NCBI RefSeq assembly: GCF_000344685.1
Contig: NW_006920410.1
Span: 2,668,570-2,732,569 of the forward strand
DNA: 64,000 nucleotides
From: Gloeophyllum trabeum ATCC 11539
Taxonomy: Eukaryota > Basidiomycota > Agaricomycetes > Gloeophyllales > Gloeophyllaceae
Direction: 5' to 3'
Numbering within the stretch: position 1 is the first letter of the stretch; every line of letters starts with the position of its first letter. The notes under the pieces are model-generated. The model did no database searches and was not told the origin of the DNA. It saw nothing but the letters and a program-made list of their open reading frames with translations. Both the position numbers and the translations under genes were made by a program. Shown here piece after piece: positions 36,192 through 47,633 of the stretch.

Positions 36192-38410
36192 ATGCAAAAC
36201 CAGATAGACGCTTCTCGGCCACGATGCACGACTCTGCCCTCCGCTCCACGCAAGAGGGGACCACCCGCAGCCCTGCGCATTGACACCCCCGCCTATAACA
36301 ACCAGATTGCTCTCTTAAATGGCGACACTCCATCCGCTGCTTCTGCTCTGTCCTCAGCCACCTCCGACTCGTCCGAATCCTTCCCCTTCCCCCAGCCTAA
36401 CAAGCCGCGATCTCTCAGGAATATGAAGCGGCTATCCTTGACCATCCCGTCTGCCGAGTCCTCCACGGCCTCCCTCGCCTTATCCCCGAATGAGTCAAAA
36501 GGTGGTCCTATGTCCGCTCATCCTGATGCCACAGTTGCCGCTCGCAGGAGACGTCCTAGTGTCGTTTCCATGCCTGCGAGTACCACGGCGGCTATCTACC
36601 GCAAAGAAGAGGACGGCGAAGGTTCGCCTTCTGTTCCGTACTCTGACGGACCGATAGAGATTCTCCCTCGGATATGGTTGGGTTCTGAGGACAACGCGCG
36701 GGACTGGAAGTGTCTCATAGAACGAGGTATCCGATCGATCTTGAATGTCGCAAAGGAGGTATCCTCTCCCTTCGATACCGCTGTCGCCCAGCCCCGACGT
36801 CCATTCTCATCCACTCCCAACATCACCCGTACAACAAAAAGCTCCAATTCAACGTACTATCCTCCTCATATCCCCAGTGGACGACCCGGCATGCATTACC
36901 TGCGACTTGCATGGTCTCATGGCCAATCGGATCTGGTGCACTCTGGTTTTCCAGAAGCCATGAGTTTCGTCGATCAGGCGCTAGAGCGTGGTGATGGCGT
37001 ATTGATCCAGTACGTACCATCGCACTCGCCCTGCGCTCTCGCGATCGGAGCTCATCTGCCATATGTAGCTGTCAATGTGGTGTCTCACGATCTGCCACGC
37101 TGGTGATTGCTCTCGTCATGCGAGCTGCTGCCCTTGCGTCCCCTTCAGTTCCGGCAGAAGTCCGGGACTTGAAAGGCATGCAGGCTGCCTATTCATACGT
37201 AAAAACAAAAAGCAGATGGGTTGGACCTAATATGTCGTAAGTCCAAATGTCGCCTGGTACTAACAGGGGCTAGTATTGATGACTTGACAGCCTCATCTAT
37301 CAACTGCTAGATTACGAACGAGAACTAAAGGGAGGTTCAAGCTCTCCTGCGTCCTCGGACATTTCTTCCTCCTCTGCGGCAGAAGAGGAATGGGGACGCC
37401 GTCGGCAAATGTTAGAGGACACACCCTCTGACTCTGAGGAAGGCCGGGAAAGCGCGGAAGTTCTGCGTGAGGCTCAAGCCTTAGATAAGGCAATGGAGGA
37501 CCGAATGGTCGCGCGGAAAGCTTCAGCTTCTTCTATGAGCTCCATCGGTTCTCATGGAATGGGTGCAGCGTGGAGGAGCAAATTTGGCTCCCGGAAACGC
37601 ACAGGATCCGTTGCCAGCAATCTAACAGGAGGTAGTATACTCAGCGAAGACCTCGTCGAGGAAGATGAGGAGGAAGAACTGTTGGGCGTTGGCGGTGGGT
37701 TTGATACTCGAAGCCAAGGAACCAGGAGTTCATGGTCTTCAGAACCTTCCGAGGAATACAAGTTGGGCGATCGTCAGGAAAGCCCCGAACCCATCGCCTT
37801 TAATGATCCCTTCACACCTCGTGCGGCTCGGACGCCTTCAACCGCGCGTCCGTTGCCGCCGCCTTCTGCCCCGGCTACCAAGTCAAGCTTCTCTCTTCCA
37901 CCTGTTCCAGCGACGGCCTGTAAATCGACGTTTGATCTGCCTCCGTCGTCTTCCTTGAAAGCTAAGTTCAAGGCGAAAAGGCGGCCGCCGCCGCTTGGTA
38001 TCCTGCCCCCGGTGCCCCCTTCACCAGAAGCTGTGTCGCAAGCTTCCTCTTCGGTACCAGCACGAGCACGGAAGGATCGCCACCGGCCTACCCCTCCTCC
38101 TCTTCATCTGCGGAGTTCGCAAACTCAACTCGCAGTTGATGCCGCCCATCCTCCTTTCACGACCCCGTCCCAGACCCTCTTCGTCTTCCCGCCTTCGCCG
38201 ACACTGACGACGCGTACGCCTTCTACCATGACCCTGACATCCAGTGCAAGTAACGCTTTCCCATTTCCCTCTGTATCAACACCGCGGGTCTCCACCATAC
38301 GGAGAAATGGCAAGACGAAGTCGTTCATCGGTCTCGCAATCCCCCCAACGCCTACCACGGCGTCCTCGCGCGTAGACGCGCGGGGTTGGGTGGGACTGTC
38401 GAAGAACTGA
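36192..38410 (+). CDS. Dual-specificity protein phosphatase (MAPK-phosphatase type)
   Basis: Exons 36192-37009, 37069-37236 and 37291-38410 give 701 residues. The catalytic domain spans about residues 150-340: IEILPRIWLGSEDNARDWK, GIRSILNVAKEV, HYLRLAWSHGQSDLV (the Asp is the probable general acid), then the P-loop HCQCGVSRSATLVIALVMRA, which fits HCxxGxxRS; its His codon is split by the first intron. SLIYQLLDYERELKG closes the domain. The N- and C-terminal parts are Ser/Pro-rich and disordered, with an acidic EEDEEEEL run. Fungal proteins of this build (Msg5, Pmp1) switch off cell-wall or pheromone MAP kinases; that target is inference. A GTG upstream is not used; ATG 36192 (MQNQID) is. Confidence 0.87.
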
Positions 38411-38986
38411 TCGAGTTCCCACTCCTTCAGGCGCTGGAGGAGTGGCGTATATGCTCTCCATGCTCCTCCTCCATTCGCCTCTGGGGCTGCCGTGTGTCGG
38501 GTATCTGGTAGATTATTCGCTTTCACCCTTCGTGCATTAACTAACTTTCGTGCACCAACGGACGCACTGTTATCGTATTTATCTATCTACAGCATCGGAT
38601 TACTTCTTTGCTTTCCCGATATCCGCTGTCATTGATGCGGATGATCCAGCAGGTCCCGTTTCACTTTGTTCGCCACGGACTGGACGCTAGCATCCTCATT
38701 ATCTCCATTTCTGTCTATCAATGTAGCATTTTCTGTATCATTGCTCTCATCTTCTCATTCTCGACACGCAATGCTTTCGGATCATTATTCTTCATGTCTC
38801 ACCTGACATCTTTTTCCGGCTGCTCCCCGCAGTGCGTGTACTCGTAGCATGAATACGATGTAGGTGTTAGATATGAAATAAAATGCAATATGGAAAAGAA
38901 CGCTACATGTGGTGGGATCGGAAGGATCGAAGTGTATAAATTATGGACAGTGTCACGCTTCTGAGTTCTTGGGAGGTGGGTGGCAA
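38411..38986. other. Convergent 3' region, phosphatase gene and TVP23
   Basis: T-rich 3' flanks of two convergent genes, 576 bp. No feature beyond that. Confidence 0.4.
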
Positions 38987-40189
38987 TCAGCCGAACACTC
39001 GTCCTACACTGTTTTTGACGGCACCAGCAAGAATCTGCCCGCCAATCCCGCCCATGCCCAATCCCCACCCCGACGCAGCAGCATTCGCCCACCGCTGCTT
39101 TGCGTCTCGATCGCTGACAGACGCAAGCAGTGCTTCAGTCATGCGTGAGACGTATGCAAGTAATGACAACACGTACGCGTAGGTGAAGCCGATGACGTTC
39201 GTCACGTTGAACACGAGCGCGAGGACCACGATGGGTATGAACCTCCGAGATGAGAGGGTTAGTGGGCGGGATGATGCTGTGCGGGGGGCGATGGTGCTCA
39301 CGAGATATTGAACTTGAGGAGGGAAACGATGAAGAGGGCTAGCCATAAGGCTGGGAACGCGTAGAGTGCGATCCAAAACATCCTGGAATAGGTGAAGATC
39401 TAATGCGTAATCGGCGGGACAGCTACTGACCTCGCATCGATTGGGTTAGCCGGCCGAGAGGGCTGTGGAAGTCATTAATTGGCATCCCGAATAGGCACAG
39501 TCGACTAGGCGTACATCTCGGCTCTCGAACACCCAGTAGCTCTCGCCGTCCTCGTCAACCTGTACGGGAACGCGTATGAAGCGCGGGGACGGGTAGGGCG
39601 CAGTCTGTCCGACGCACCTGATTCCAGTAGCGCAGGCCGACGAGCCTGCGGCCCGCGACGTTCTGCCGTTGTGCTCATATATCAGAGACGATCATTAAGG
39701 CGAAAGGTGCGCGGCGCGCAGTGCTCACCCGACAATTCCAGAAATCCATTGCGAGCAGGAGGACTACGAACACAGTCTGCGCGCGAGCGGGCAGGTCAAG
39801 CTCGGAGCGGGCAAGCGAATAAAGGGTGCCTGACTGACTGATAAGACATAGTTGTCCGTGAAGAACCCGCAGAGGATGTAGACCGCGATGGCGGCGCTGC
39901 GGAAGAGGTAGAGGAAGAAGAGGACTACGGGGTGAGCTGACTTGCAGCGTTGTCAGTCAGACACGTATTGCAAAGACGAAGGATATCTCACTTGGCGGAA
40001 TATCCCAGCCAAGCCAGACTCGGCGTCGCTGGCGTTTGTGGCCATGCCGTCTGCATGGCTGGTGGGCGTGAGGACTACTGGCTGGCGCGGTGCGGAAGAC
40101 GCGTTGATGTTCCCCGACGGCGCCTCGTTGGGGGCGGACGGCTCGTCGGGTTCGATGGTCTCGAGGAGGGGTTGTGTTGCGGCGCTCAT
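38987..40189 (-). CDS. TVP23: Golgi membrane protein TVP23
   Basis: Minus-strand gene of about seven exons, ATG 40189, TGA 38989-38987. The N-terminus is soluble ([20 protein letters not shown]). The conserved core is [111 protein letters not shown] and the end [18 protein letters not shown]. This is the TVP23/FAM18 family: four membrane segments, late-Golgi vesicles, a role in membrane traffic with Tvp15, Tvp18 and Yip4/5. An ORF reading through the last intron wrongly inserts about 20 residues between TYA and DRDAK. Confidence 0.92.
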
Positions 40190-40318
40190 TGCGAGGCGAT
40201 GAAGGTGTGCTGTGGCTGCAGTAGAGTATGCACTGAGTATAGCGCAGCCACGTGGTAGACGCGGTACAGTCTTCCGACTTCCGACCTTGTTCCGACGTGC
40301 TTTACTGCGCGCCTCTTC
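40190..40318. promoter_or_regulatory. Shared divergent promoter, TVP23 / multi-TM protein
   Basis: Only 129 bp lie between the two ATGs (40189 minus, 40319 plus), so the promoters must overlap. No TATA box is evident. Confidence 0.55.
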
Positions 40319-41955
40319 ATGGCTTCTCTCGAGAATGGTGAAGACAACGCCAACGACCAGCCGACTGAGACGACAGCCCTGCTGAGCAGGGCATCTAGTA
40401 ATGGTAGACGATACCAGCGTCTGCCTTTCATCGAGCCGACTGTCTCTCGCATCCGGGCGATGAAGCCGGGCGAACTCGCTTCTGCAGAAATTAACCTAGA
40501 TCCGTCCTTGACTCCCTCTGCGAGGACTGCGTATGCTCTTATCATACTGCTCGAATTGCGATGCCGCGTGCAGCGAAATACTAGCCGCTCCTCCGAGGTG
40601 CAGCAGCAGTGGGCTGCGGAACAGGCTCGTGCGAGGGATGCAGAAGAACTAGACCGCAGGATTATCCAGGCATATAATGATGCACTAGACCGTGGCTTTG
40701 GCAATGAAGAGCTTTTGAATATGCTATGGCTTGCGTTCCCATATGCACATGGGTCCGACAGGACGATACGAGGTGTGCCCGCACATTCTTGAGGAATAAG
40801 CAACCCGCCCGAACTGTGCGCCTGGTTACAGTAATCGATCTACTGAGTCGCAAGGAAGCTCCAACACAATTGTTAACCCATCCAGTCGTCCTGCTAGTTC
40901 TCTCCAATGCCTGGAGCCTCGGGCTTCCGTCCGCCATGCATGGCGAATCCGATACGTTTGGGGAAAGGGTCTTCTGCCGATTCAGCTGCATATGTCCTCC
41001 ACGGTACGTCCTCTTGTTAAGTTCGCTATTCTCTTGCAAGTTGAAATCAAACAGTTTCATGCACTTGCTGGATTTCGCATTTGAGCTCGTCTACCTGGCG
41101 GTCCTTGCCAATTTCCTTCTAGAACCTCCCTCAAGACCAATAATTACCTATGGCCCTTCCCCGCTAGGCGCCCGAAGTATATTTCTCCTAATTTACTCGG
41201 CCTCTTCCCTCCTACGTTCCTGGTCACTCTCCGTCCTGCCTGCGGGCATAGTCTTCCTGTCCTTGCTTTTCTGCCTCCCTGCGGCGCCGTACCCAGGGGA
41301 TAATGCCTTTGATGCCCTCCTTTTCGCACTATCCCTCGAGGTTCTTTCTCTCCACCTCCCACACCCACCCAGCCCGGCGCTGTTATTCAACGTCGAGAGA
41401 TCACTGCCCTTGTCGACGCTATTCCACAGTTCAGTCCGACGGGTCTTCATACCGGCGCTTGTCTTCTTCCTTCCGACCTTACTGATAGCAGCATACCTCT
41501 TGTCATCGTCTCTCGCGGGAACCTTCCTCCAAGTGCAGGAGTTCGTGAGCCCAGTGGCACCCATGGAAACGAGAGCGGCTTTCCTGGCTCTCGGAGTCAT
41601 CGTGCTCCTTTTGTTCACCTCGTTCATAGTCCTCCTGACGCTCCTCTTCCCTTCTCTCGCATCGAGCGTTCCTGCATCTCATGCGCCCTGGGACCGTTAC
41701 TCGGAACCTGTGGGCCTCGAAGCGCGCAGGATGTTTGTGCATTCTGTTGCGATCTACGGTAGACCGTACTTTTTCCCGCCGCTGCTCAATCTGGTGCCGT
41801 TTGCCCTGGTTAGAGTGCCGAAGATGTTCTTGTACGTGGTTGGGAAGAGGCAGGTGGCTTTTCTCGATCAAGTCGAGGCGATTTTGTGGTGGACAGTTGT
41901 CTCTCCTTTATGTTTTATAGTTGCTAGCCTCCGTCTCTGGGGAATCTTTCAATAA
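40319..41955 (+). CDS. Multi-spanning membrane protein of unknown function
   Basis: Exons 40319-40772, 40832-41003 and 41055-41955 join in phase to 508 residues. The first 150 are soluble (DNANDQPTETTALLSRASSN, LPFIEPTVSRIRAMKPGELA, then a charged helix AAEQARARDAEELDRRIIQA). The rest carries roughly six to eight hydrophobic segments, among them FELVYLAVLANFLL, IFLLIYSASSLL, LPAGIVFLSLLFCL, VFIPALVFFLPTLLIAAYLL, ALGVIVLLLFTSFIVLLTLL and ILWWTVVSPLCFIVASLRLW. No transporter signature is seen. Its divergent promoter with TVP23 allows, but does not prove, a link to Golgi traffic. Confidence 0.75.
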
Positions 41956-42178
41956 GTACATCGTACATACCAGTACAGGTGGTTTCAGCTTGTCAATGCG
42001 GATTGTGGCGGACGATCAGCAGTGGAGGTGGCAGTGCTGTCCACGTGAGATCTACTCACCGCCACTGATCAGTAATAGAGCGCCTCTCACTCAGCATTGG
42101 CATCTTCGATCCGGCCGAAATATTGAGTGCTGCAACTGCCACGGACCTTACACTTAATCTAAATTTGCTCCGCGTAGT

Positions 42179-44119
42179 ATGTCGAAACGCTCTGTCTCTT
42201 TTGCCAGCACCCCCCGACCTCCCAAACGACGACGCACTGGCAATAATGCTATCCCAGCCTTTGGTGCGGCAAGCGAAGAGGACGCCCAACTGACTTTGAG
42301 CCAGACCGATGCACCTTCTTCATCTGCATTATCTACCAAGAGCTTGCCGCTAGACCACATTCCGTCCCTTACCACGCTCTGCGCCCGCGTTTTTGTGGCA
42401 AATATTCGAAAGCTTGCCAAGGACGAGGAGACATGGGCGGCCACAAGAGAGTGGCTGAAAGCCGTCCCCGACCTTCTCATGCCCAAGTTATTTGCCATGC
42501 TGCGAGCGTCCTGTCCGAATATACTGAGCCATGCGTTTATATTGGCTGTAAGCACTCTGTCAGTCGAATATGGCGATACGAATGCTCATGGCTTTGCAGG
42601 ACTTTATGCGCGGTCCTTCCGTCACATTAACTGACGAATTACCCGGGGTACAACGGTTCACCATCGCGGGAGTCTCGCGCTGCGGTGCTTCCTTGCAAGA
42701 ACTGCATCTCATTGGATTCAGCAAATTTGCCGACAGCGTCTTTGCGTCTGCATTGTCGAGTTTATCCTCTTTGCGAGTTCTGAATCTACGGTAGGGTTTG
42801 TCTGATTTCAGGTCGTTCACTCCATCTGAATCAACCGCTTGTACGAAGAGGATGTTCAAAAGTCGCCGCGAAGACGATAGAAGCAGCGCAGAAGTCATGT
42901 CCCATGTTGACCTCGCTCAATCTGAGCTACACGGCAGTGACGCCCGTCTCGCTCGCACCGCTCGCGCTGTCCAGAGCAGACCTGGAAGTTCTAAAGCTGG
43001 CAGGGATCCCCAACTGGGCCAGTCTACCCTCCTTCGTGTACATAGTTAGCCAACTAATAAATCGTTTGCCGGATGCAGACGGACGCGACGTTCGCCAAGT
43101 TCCTCTCGGTCATGGAAGAACGCCCCGACTTCCAGCTGAAGAAGCTGCGCACGCTCAAGCTGCGCCAAACAAGACTATCCGACCACTCGCTCGACCCCGT
43201 CCTCGCCGCGTGCCCGAACCTCAGGCGGCTGGACGTCTCGTTCACGCTGATACGCCGGCCGAGCCAGCTCACGGGCGACGCGGCGCCGCCGCTCGAAAAG
43301 CTCTCTCTCACTTCCACGAGAGTCGCGAACTCGGATGTTGTGACTATCGTCTCCCGCCTCCCGCAGCTGAAGGTGTTGGCGCTGGGAGCACTGGGCGGTG
43401 GCCAAGGCTCGAGCGTCGCGCTCGCGAACTCGTCGGCTATGACGTTGACCGACGATACCCTCCGCTCCCTAACGAGTATACTTGAAGACTACAAGAATAT
43501 TGAAGACGTGAACCTGGTGGGCAACACGAAGCTCGGGCTAGGCGGCAAGGTGGATCGCGCCCTTGCTGGATTCGTGCGGCGAGTCGGGAGGAGATGCAAA
43601 GTAATACCACATCCCTTGACTTGATGGGTACTGACGCTGACATCCATCTGGCGTTGGTACCAGAGACTAAACCTCGCAAATATCACGTCCCTGCGCTCCA
43701 GCGACCTCAGCGACCTGGTGCCTTGGGAGGAGGGCGAAGAGCCCTCGCCCTTGGAAACGTTAATCTTAAATAACACCAACATAGACGATGACGCCGCCAT
43801 GTATATCAGGAGCTGTTCATCCCTCACAATCTTGGAGCTGCAAGGGACGAAGTTCACAAGTACGCGGTAGCCAGTGTTATGAGCTGATGAGATGTTTACT
43901 GATTTCCGTTCTGCGGCAGGTGAAGGGCTGTTCCAGATTATCGATCATTGCCCAAAGTTGCAGAAACTGGATCTCACGAGCTGTCGCGGGATAAGTGTGA
44001 CGGATCGCCGGCGTTTCTTCGAGGTGCGTCTCTTCATACATATGCTTACGGTGCCTGTTGATCCTTGTGATTATCGCCGCACGTAGGTCTGGCAAGACCA
44101 GCGGAAAGAAAGGGAGTAA
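42179..44119 (+). CDS. Leucine-rich-repeat (RNI-like) protein, probably nuclear
   Basis: Seven exons (42179-42547, 42600-42790, 42849-43035, 43079-43600, 43664-43859, 43920-44023, 44087-44119) give 533 residues. The N-terminus has a nuclear-localisation-like PPKRRRTG. From about residue 135 come cysteine-type LRRs: LQELHLIGFSKFADSVFASA, LRVLNLRGCSKVAAKTIEAA, LTSLNLSYTAVTPVSLAPL, LRTLKLRQTRLSDHSLDPVL, LRRLDVSFTLI, LEKLSLTSTRVANSDVVTI, IEDVNLVGN, LETLILNNTNIDDDAAMYI, LTILELQGTKFTS, LQKLDLTSCRGISV. No F-box is visible, so it is not clearly an SCF adaptor; a Rad7-like or other scaffold role is possible. It ends 44 bp from the stop of the convergent GH74 gene. Confidence 0.8.
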
Positions 44120-44163
44120 TTTATTGCAGATATCCCGATATACATACCTGCCTCTGGGCAGGT

Positions 44164-46840
44164 CTACTTGGGATCGCCGTAAAATATACCACGGCCGTTG
44201 GTCCCTATGTAAACGCTGGGCAAGGATATCAGCTACAGTAATTCGCCGAGAGGAAAACCCACTCACCGGCCATACGTCCTCGGGTCTGCGGTAAGGACGT
44301 TGGAGGATACTGAACCGAACCCATGCGCAGCATCGTTAATCTGTACCCAGGTCGCGCCCGCATCGTCAGACCTGAAATATCCAACGCCGTCAATATTGGC
44401 CGCTGCGAATACCGCGGGATAGCTCCCCGATGGTTCCGCCTTCCCTAGGGCTGTGGCCCAAGCCTGACTGACGCCCGAGGCCGCAGCGAAAGTGCTCCCG
44501 GCGTCTGTAGAATGGTACAGGCCAGTATCAGTCGACACCCAGACGTCGCCGGTAACGTTGGGGTTGACCACGATTTTCACGGGCGCGGTGGACGAGCCCA
44601 GCGTGGCGGTTGATATGAACGTCTTGCCGGTGTCCCTGGACAAGTAGAACTTGGAGCCGGAGGCGGCGTAGAAGATCGAGTTGTTCTTCTTGTCCGAGGC
44701 TATGATTGCCCCAGACGGAAGAGACGACACTGCAGTGAAAGTGCTGGTATATTGGGATACGAGGACGCCATTGCTGCTCGTGCTCCAGAGTACGGTATCT
44801 GCGTCGGCGGAGAGGGCGACGTGGCCGCCTGTTATATTGTCGGCGGCTCCGTAGTCTTGCGACCATGTATAACCCGAGTCGTACGAAAGGGCAACCTGCC
44901 TGCCAGTGGAACTTTATGCCAAGTTGAACAGATGTACCCGGACATGGTACGAACGTACGCACCTATCTCCATTTCCGATGCGGACGATCGTGGCCGGCTT
45001 GTTGCCAGCAAAGTCCATGTCGACCGTCGTTGTCCACGTCGGGTTAGAGTACTCCGTAGTCCGTGGCGTGTTTAAATTGTCGTGAACAAAACCTGTAGGC
45101 CAGTAAATGCCGAGCTTCCGTCAGGAAGAATATTGCCCCACCTTCGATATCTCCCAGGGCCGACAACAGGACTGGACCAGTCGGAGGCGAGATCAAGCCC
45201 TGGACAGCTGTCTCCTCCAGCCCGTCTGCAAGAGACTTCAAAGTGACGTTGCGACCGGTGCCAGAGTCCCACTTGAGCAAGTCATGCCCGCCGTAAATGG
45301 TGGCGCCCGTGCCGTACAGCCAGTGGTTGGAATCATGCGGGTCGATGTTCAGACCCTCGATCATCCACCCAATCTGCTTCAGGTCCGTCCCGGTGTACGT
45401 GTAATCAGGACCGAGCCACGGGGCAAGAGAGTCGTCGTATGTGTAGTACTTGTTCATGTTGGGGTACGACGTCCACTCCCAGAGCCTGGTCCAGCTCTGA
45501 CCACCGTCGGTGGACCGGAAGATGTTCGCATCCGGCCACCACGAGTTTAAGGTGGCGACCATGAGCGTACCAGGCAGCTGGAGATCGACTGTAAGGCCGC
45601 CGAACCCAAAATACAGGTCGGAGCCAGAGACGGGCGTGATATCCGCCCAGGTGCCTGCAGTGATGTTGTACTTGTACACTGCACCCAGCGTGCCGTCGTA
45701 TGGTCCTGCGCCGTTGGATGTAGACACGTATAGGGCTTTCTCGGCGGGTGACAGAACACCTTTGTGAGGTAAGTACGTGTTGTTTTGGCCTGCTACAGGG
45801 CTCCCTAACAGAAGAAATGTCGATGAACATTTGCCAGGCATTGCATGGAAGCCGGTTACGTTACAGAGTAGACACTTACAAGTGGAACCGGCGTCATTTG
45901 ATACGAATATATTGTCGGAACCCTGATTAGCGACACCGACAAATATACGAGGTGTAGCTTCTCCCTTGGAGCCAGAGGTTGAGTCGAAAGTGACCCAAGC
46001 AATGCCAATCTTGTCGCTATTATAACCACTTGTATCCGTTGGATCTGGCACGTATGTTCCTGGCAGAGGGGTAAACCATCAGAATCTTGGGGCCAGATGG
46101 CATGCGTACCTGTACTGGGCAGGGTCGTTACCTGGGTCCAGCTGGACCCATAGTCAGTGGATTTCCAAAGCCCGTGTCCGCTACGCGCGCCGAAGAAAAG
46201 GATGTTGTTGCTGTTCGGATCTACAGTTAAACGCTACAGAGAGCGTGTCTCTACCAAAATCCAATTGACGATAAAATTAGGGTACCTCTCCCATGCCTCG
46301 GCCCGGCATGTTACCTACGCTATGGCCTTAGCGACCAACGAACCCGAGTCATGTAGACACACCTACCTCCAACCTTGAATGGGAGGGGTGAGGCCGCCCA
46401 TGTGTTCCCGTAGTCAGTAGAAATCAGTATGTTTCCGTTGTTTGGGTCCCATGAATTGGTGTACATGCCGGTCGCCTTGCCTCATACATGAGCTCGTGGG
46501 ATGTATACTAAGCAAGTTTAGGTCGCACCAGGTAGAGTCTGTTGGTATCTATGGGATCGGTGGCCAGCGCGTCGATACCCCAGTAGTTCCATCGGGAGTT
46601 ATCGACCCAGTCCAAGAGAGGGGTCCAGGTATCGTCAGCGTCTAACCTGTATGCACCGCCAATATCAGTGCGAGCATAGGCTACCCCCTTTTCCGTCGGG
46701 TTGAAGACGATATTAGGCACAAAACCGCCGCCCCCGCCGATCTTCACGTTCCTCCAGGTGTATGCCTGTGAGGACACCGCTAGGACAGCAGGACACAGCA
46801 AGCAAAGCAGGACAAGGCAGCTTGATTTCGCCATAGGCAT
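44164..46840 (-). CDS. Secreted GH74 xyloglucanase (xyloglucan endoglucanase or exo-acting relative)
   Basis: Multi-exon minus-strand gene, ATG 46840 (or 46834), TAG 44166-44164. A signal peptide opens it (SSCLVLLCLLCPAVLAVSSQ). Family motifs follow: YTWRNVKIGGGGGFVPNIVF, YARTDIGGAYRLD (holds the first catalytic Asp), LATGMYTNSWDPNNGNILIS, GARSGHGLWKSTDYGSSWTQ, FGFGGLTVDLQLPGTLMVAT, NIFRSTDGGQSWTRLW, GWMIEGLNIDPHDSNHWLYG, RDTGKTFISTATLG and the end YIGTNGRGIFYGDPK. The repeated SxDxGxxW boxes mark the two seven-bladed propellers. It cuts the beta-1,4-glucan backbone of plant xyloglucan outside the cell. There is no CBM1 tail. At least nine introns were joined in phase. Confidence 0.94.
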
Positions 46841-46877
46841 GCTGGGTGCTGATGTGCGGACAATGCATCCAGCGTTC

Positions 46878-46884
46878 TTTTATA
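46878..46884 (-). promoter_or_regulatory. TATA box of the GH74 gene (TATAAAA)
   Basis: On the minus strand AGAGTATAAAAGAACG stands 37 bases before the ATG at 46840. The close spacing implies a very short leader, or use of the ATG at 46834. A clear TATA box suits a strongly induced secreted enzyme. Confidence 0.6.
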
Positions 46885-47633
46885 CTCTTAACTTCCGAAG
46901 CTTGGTGCATGTGCAACAAGTGCCTGCGAGTGGGAAAGAAACGACCAAGGCCAGAATCACAGGGTTTCTTGAACGCCAGTCAGAGTCAACAATTCGATAT
47001 TAATGGTGGAAGTCATAGAGACTGGGACATACAACGGGTAGTATTGCCGGGCTTGCAGAGCGCAAGGTCAGGCAAGATCCTGGGCCAGCCCTTGTGATGA
47101 CTGGGAGACACATGGCCAATCACTTCAGAGTATCTAGCTATGGCCTCATATTCACAGACGATCTTCGAGGTTAATCCGAGCCAATGTCCCGCACCGACGT
47201 GACAGACGAACGACGATGAACATCAGGAGGTCTTCCTTGTCATATGAACGGAAGCTGAAGCGGACCGCGACTGTCATATAAGCAAAGGGGGCCCGCCGCA
47301 ATAGCATTCTTCTGGTAGATTCAATGTAGCATTGAAGACAGGTTAATAAACTGGCCCAAAGTCCTCCAGTCCAACTTGTCCGACAAACGCTAGAGCCTGA
47401 AGCGGACAAGGACGCACGTGACGATGACGGCGGCGTCGTCGCGACGAGGTTGCCATTTGTGGGTCCCCCTTTTTGTTCAGGACGTCTTTGTATTGCAAGG
47501 ACTACATTACGCGGGTCTCCAGGCTCTCGGTGGGGCCACGGCCTTAATACTTGCTGTCTTTCTTGTCCCCCTTCTCCGCTACGTCGACCGTACCACCACC
47601 ACATTCTTTACAGTACCGTCACTTCTGCGTATA
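46885..47633. other. Divergent promoter region, GH74 / S-P-rich gene
   Basis: About 750 bp upstream of both genes. A hydrophobic frame near 47418-47630 is continuous with the start of the right-hand gene but is probably leader. No repeat or RNA gene seen. Confidence 0.4.

Noticed and set aside
35888..36283. 131-codon frame upstream of the phosphatase gene
   Set aside because: Overlaps the pyrimidine-rich leader and the phosphatase start in another frame, and has no domain.
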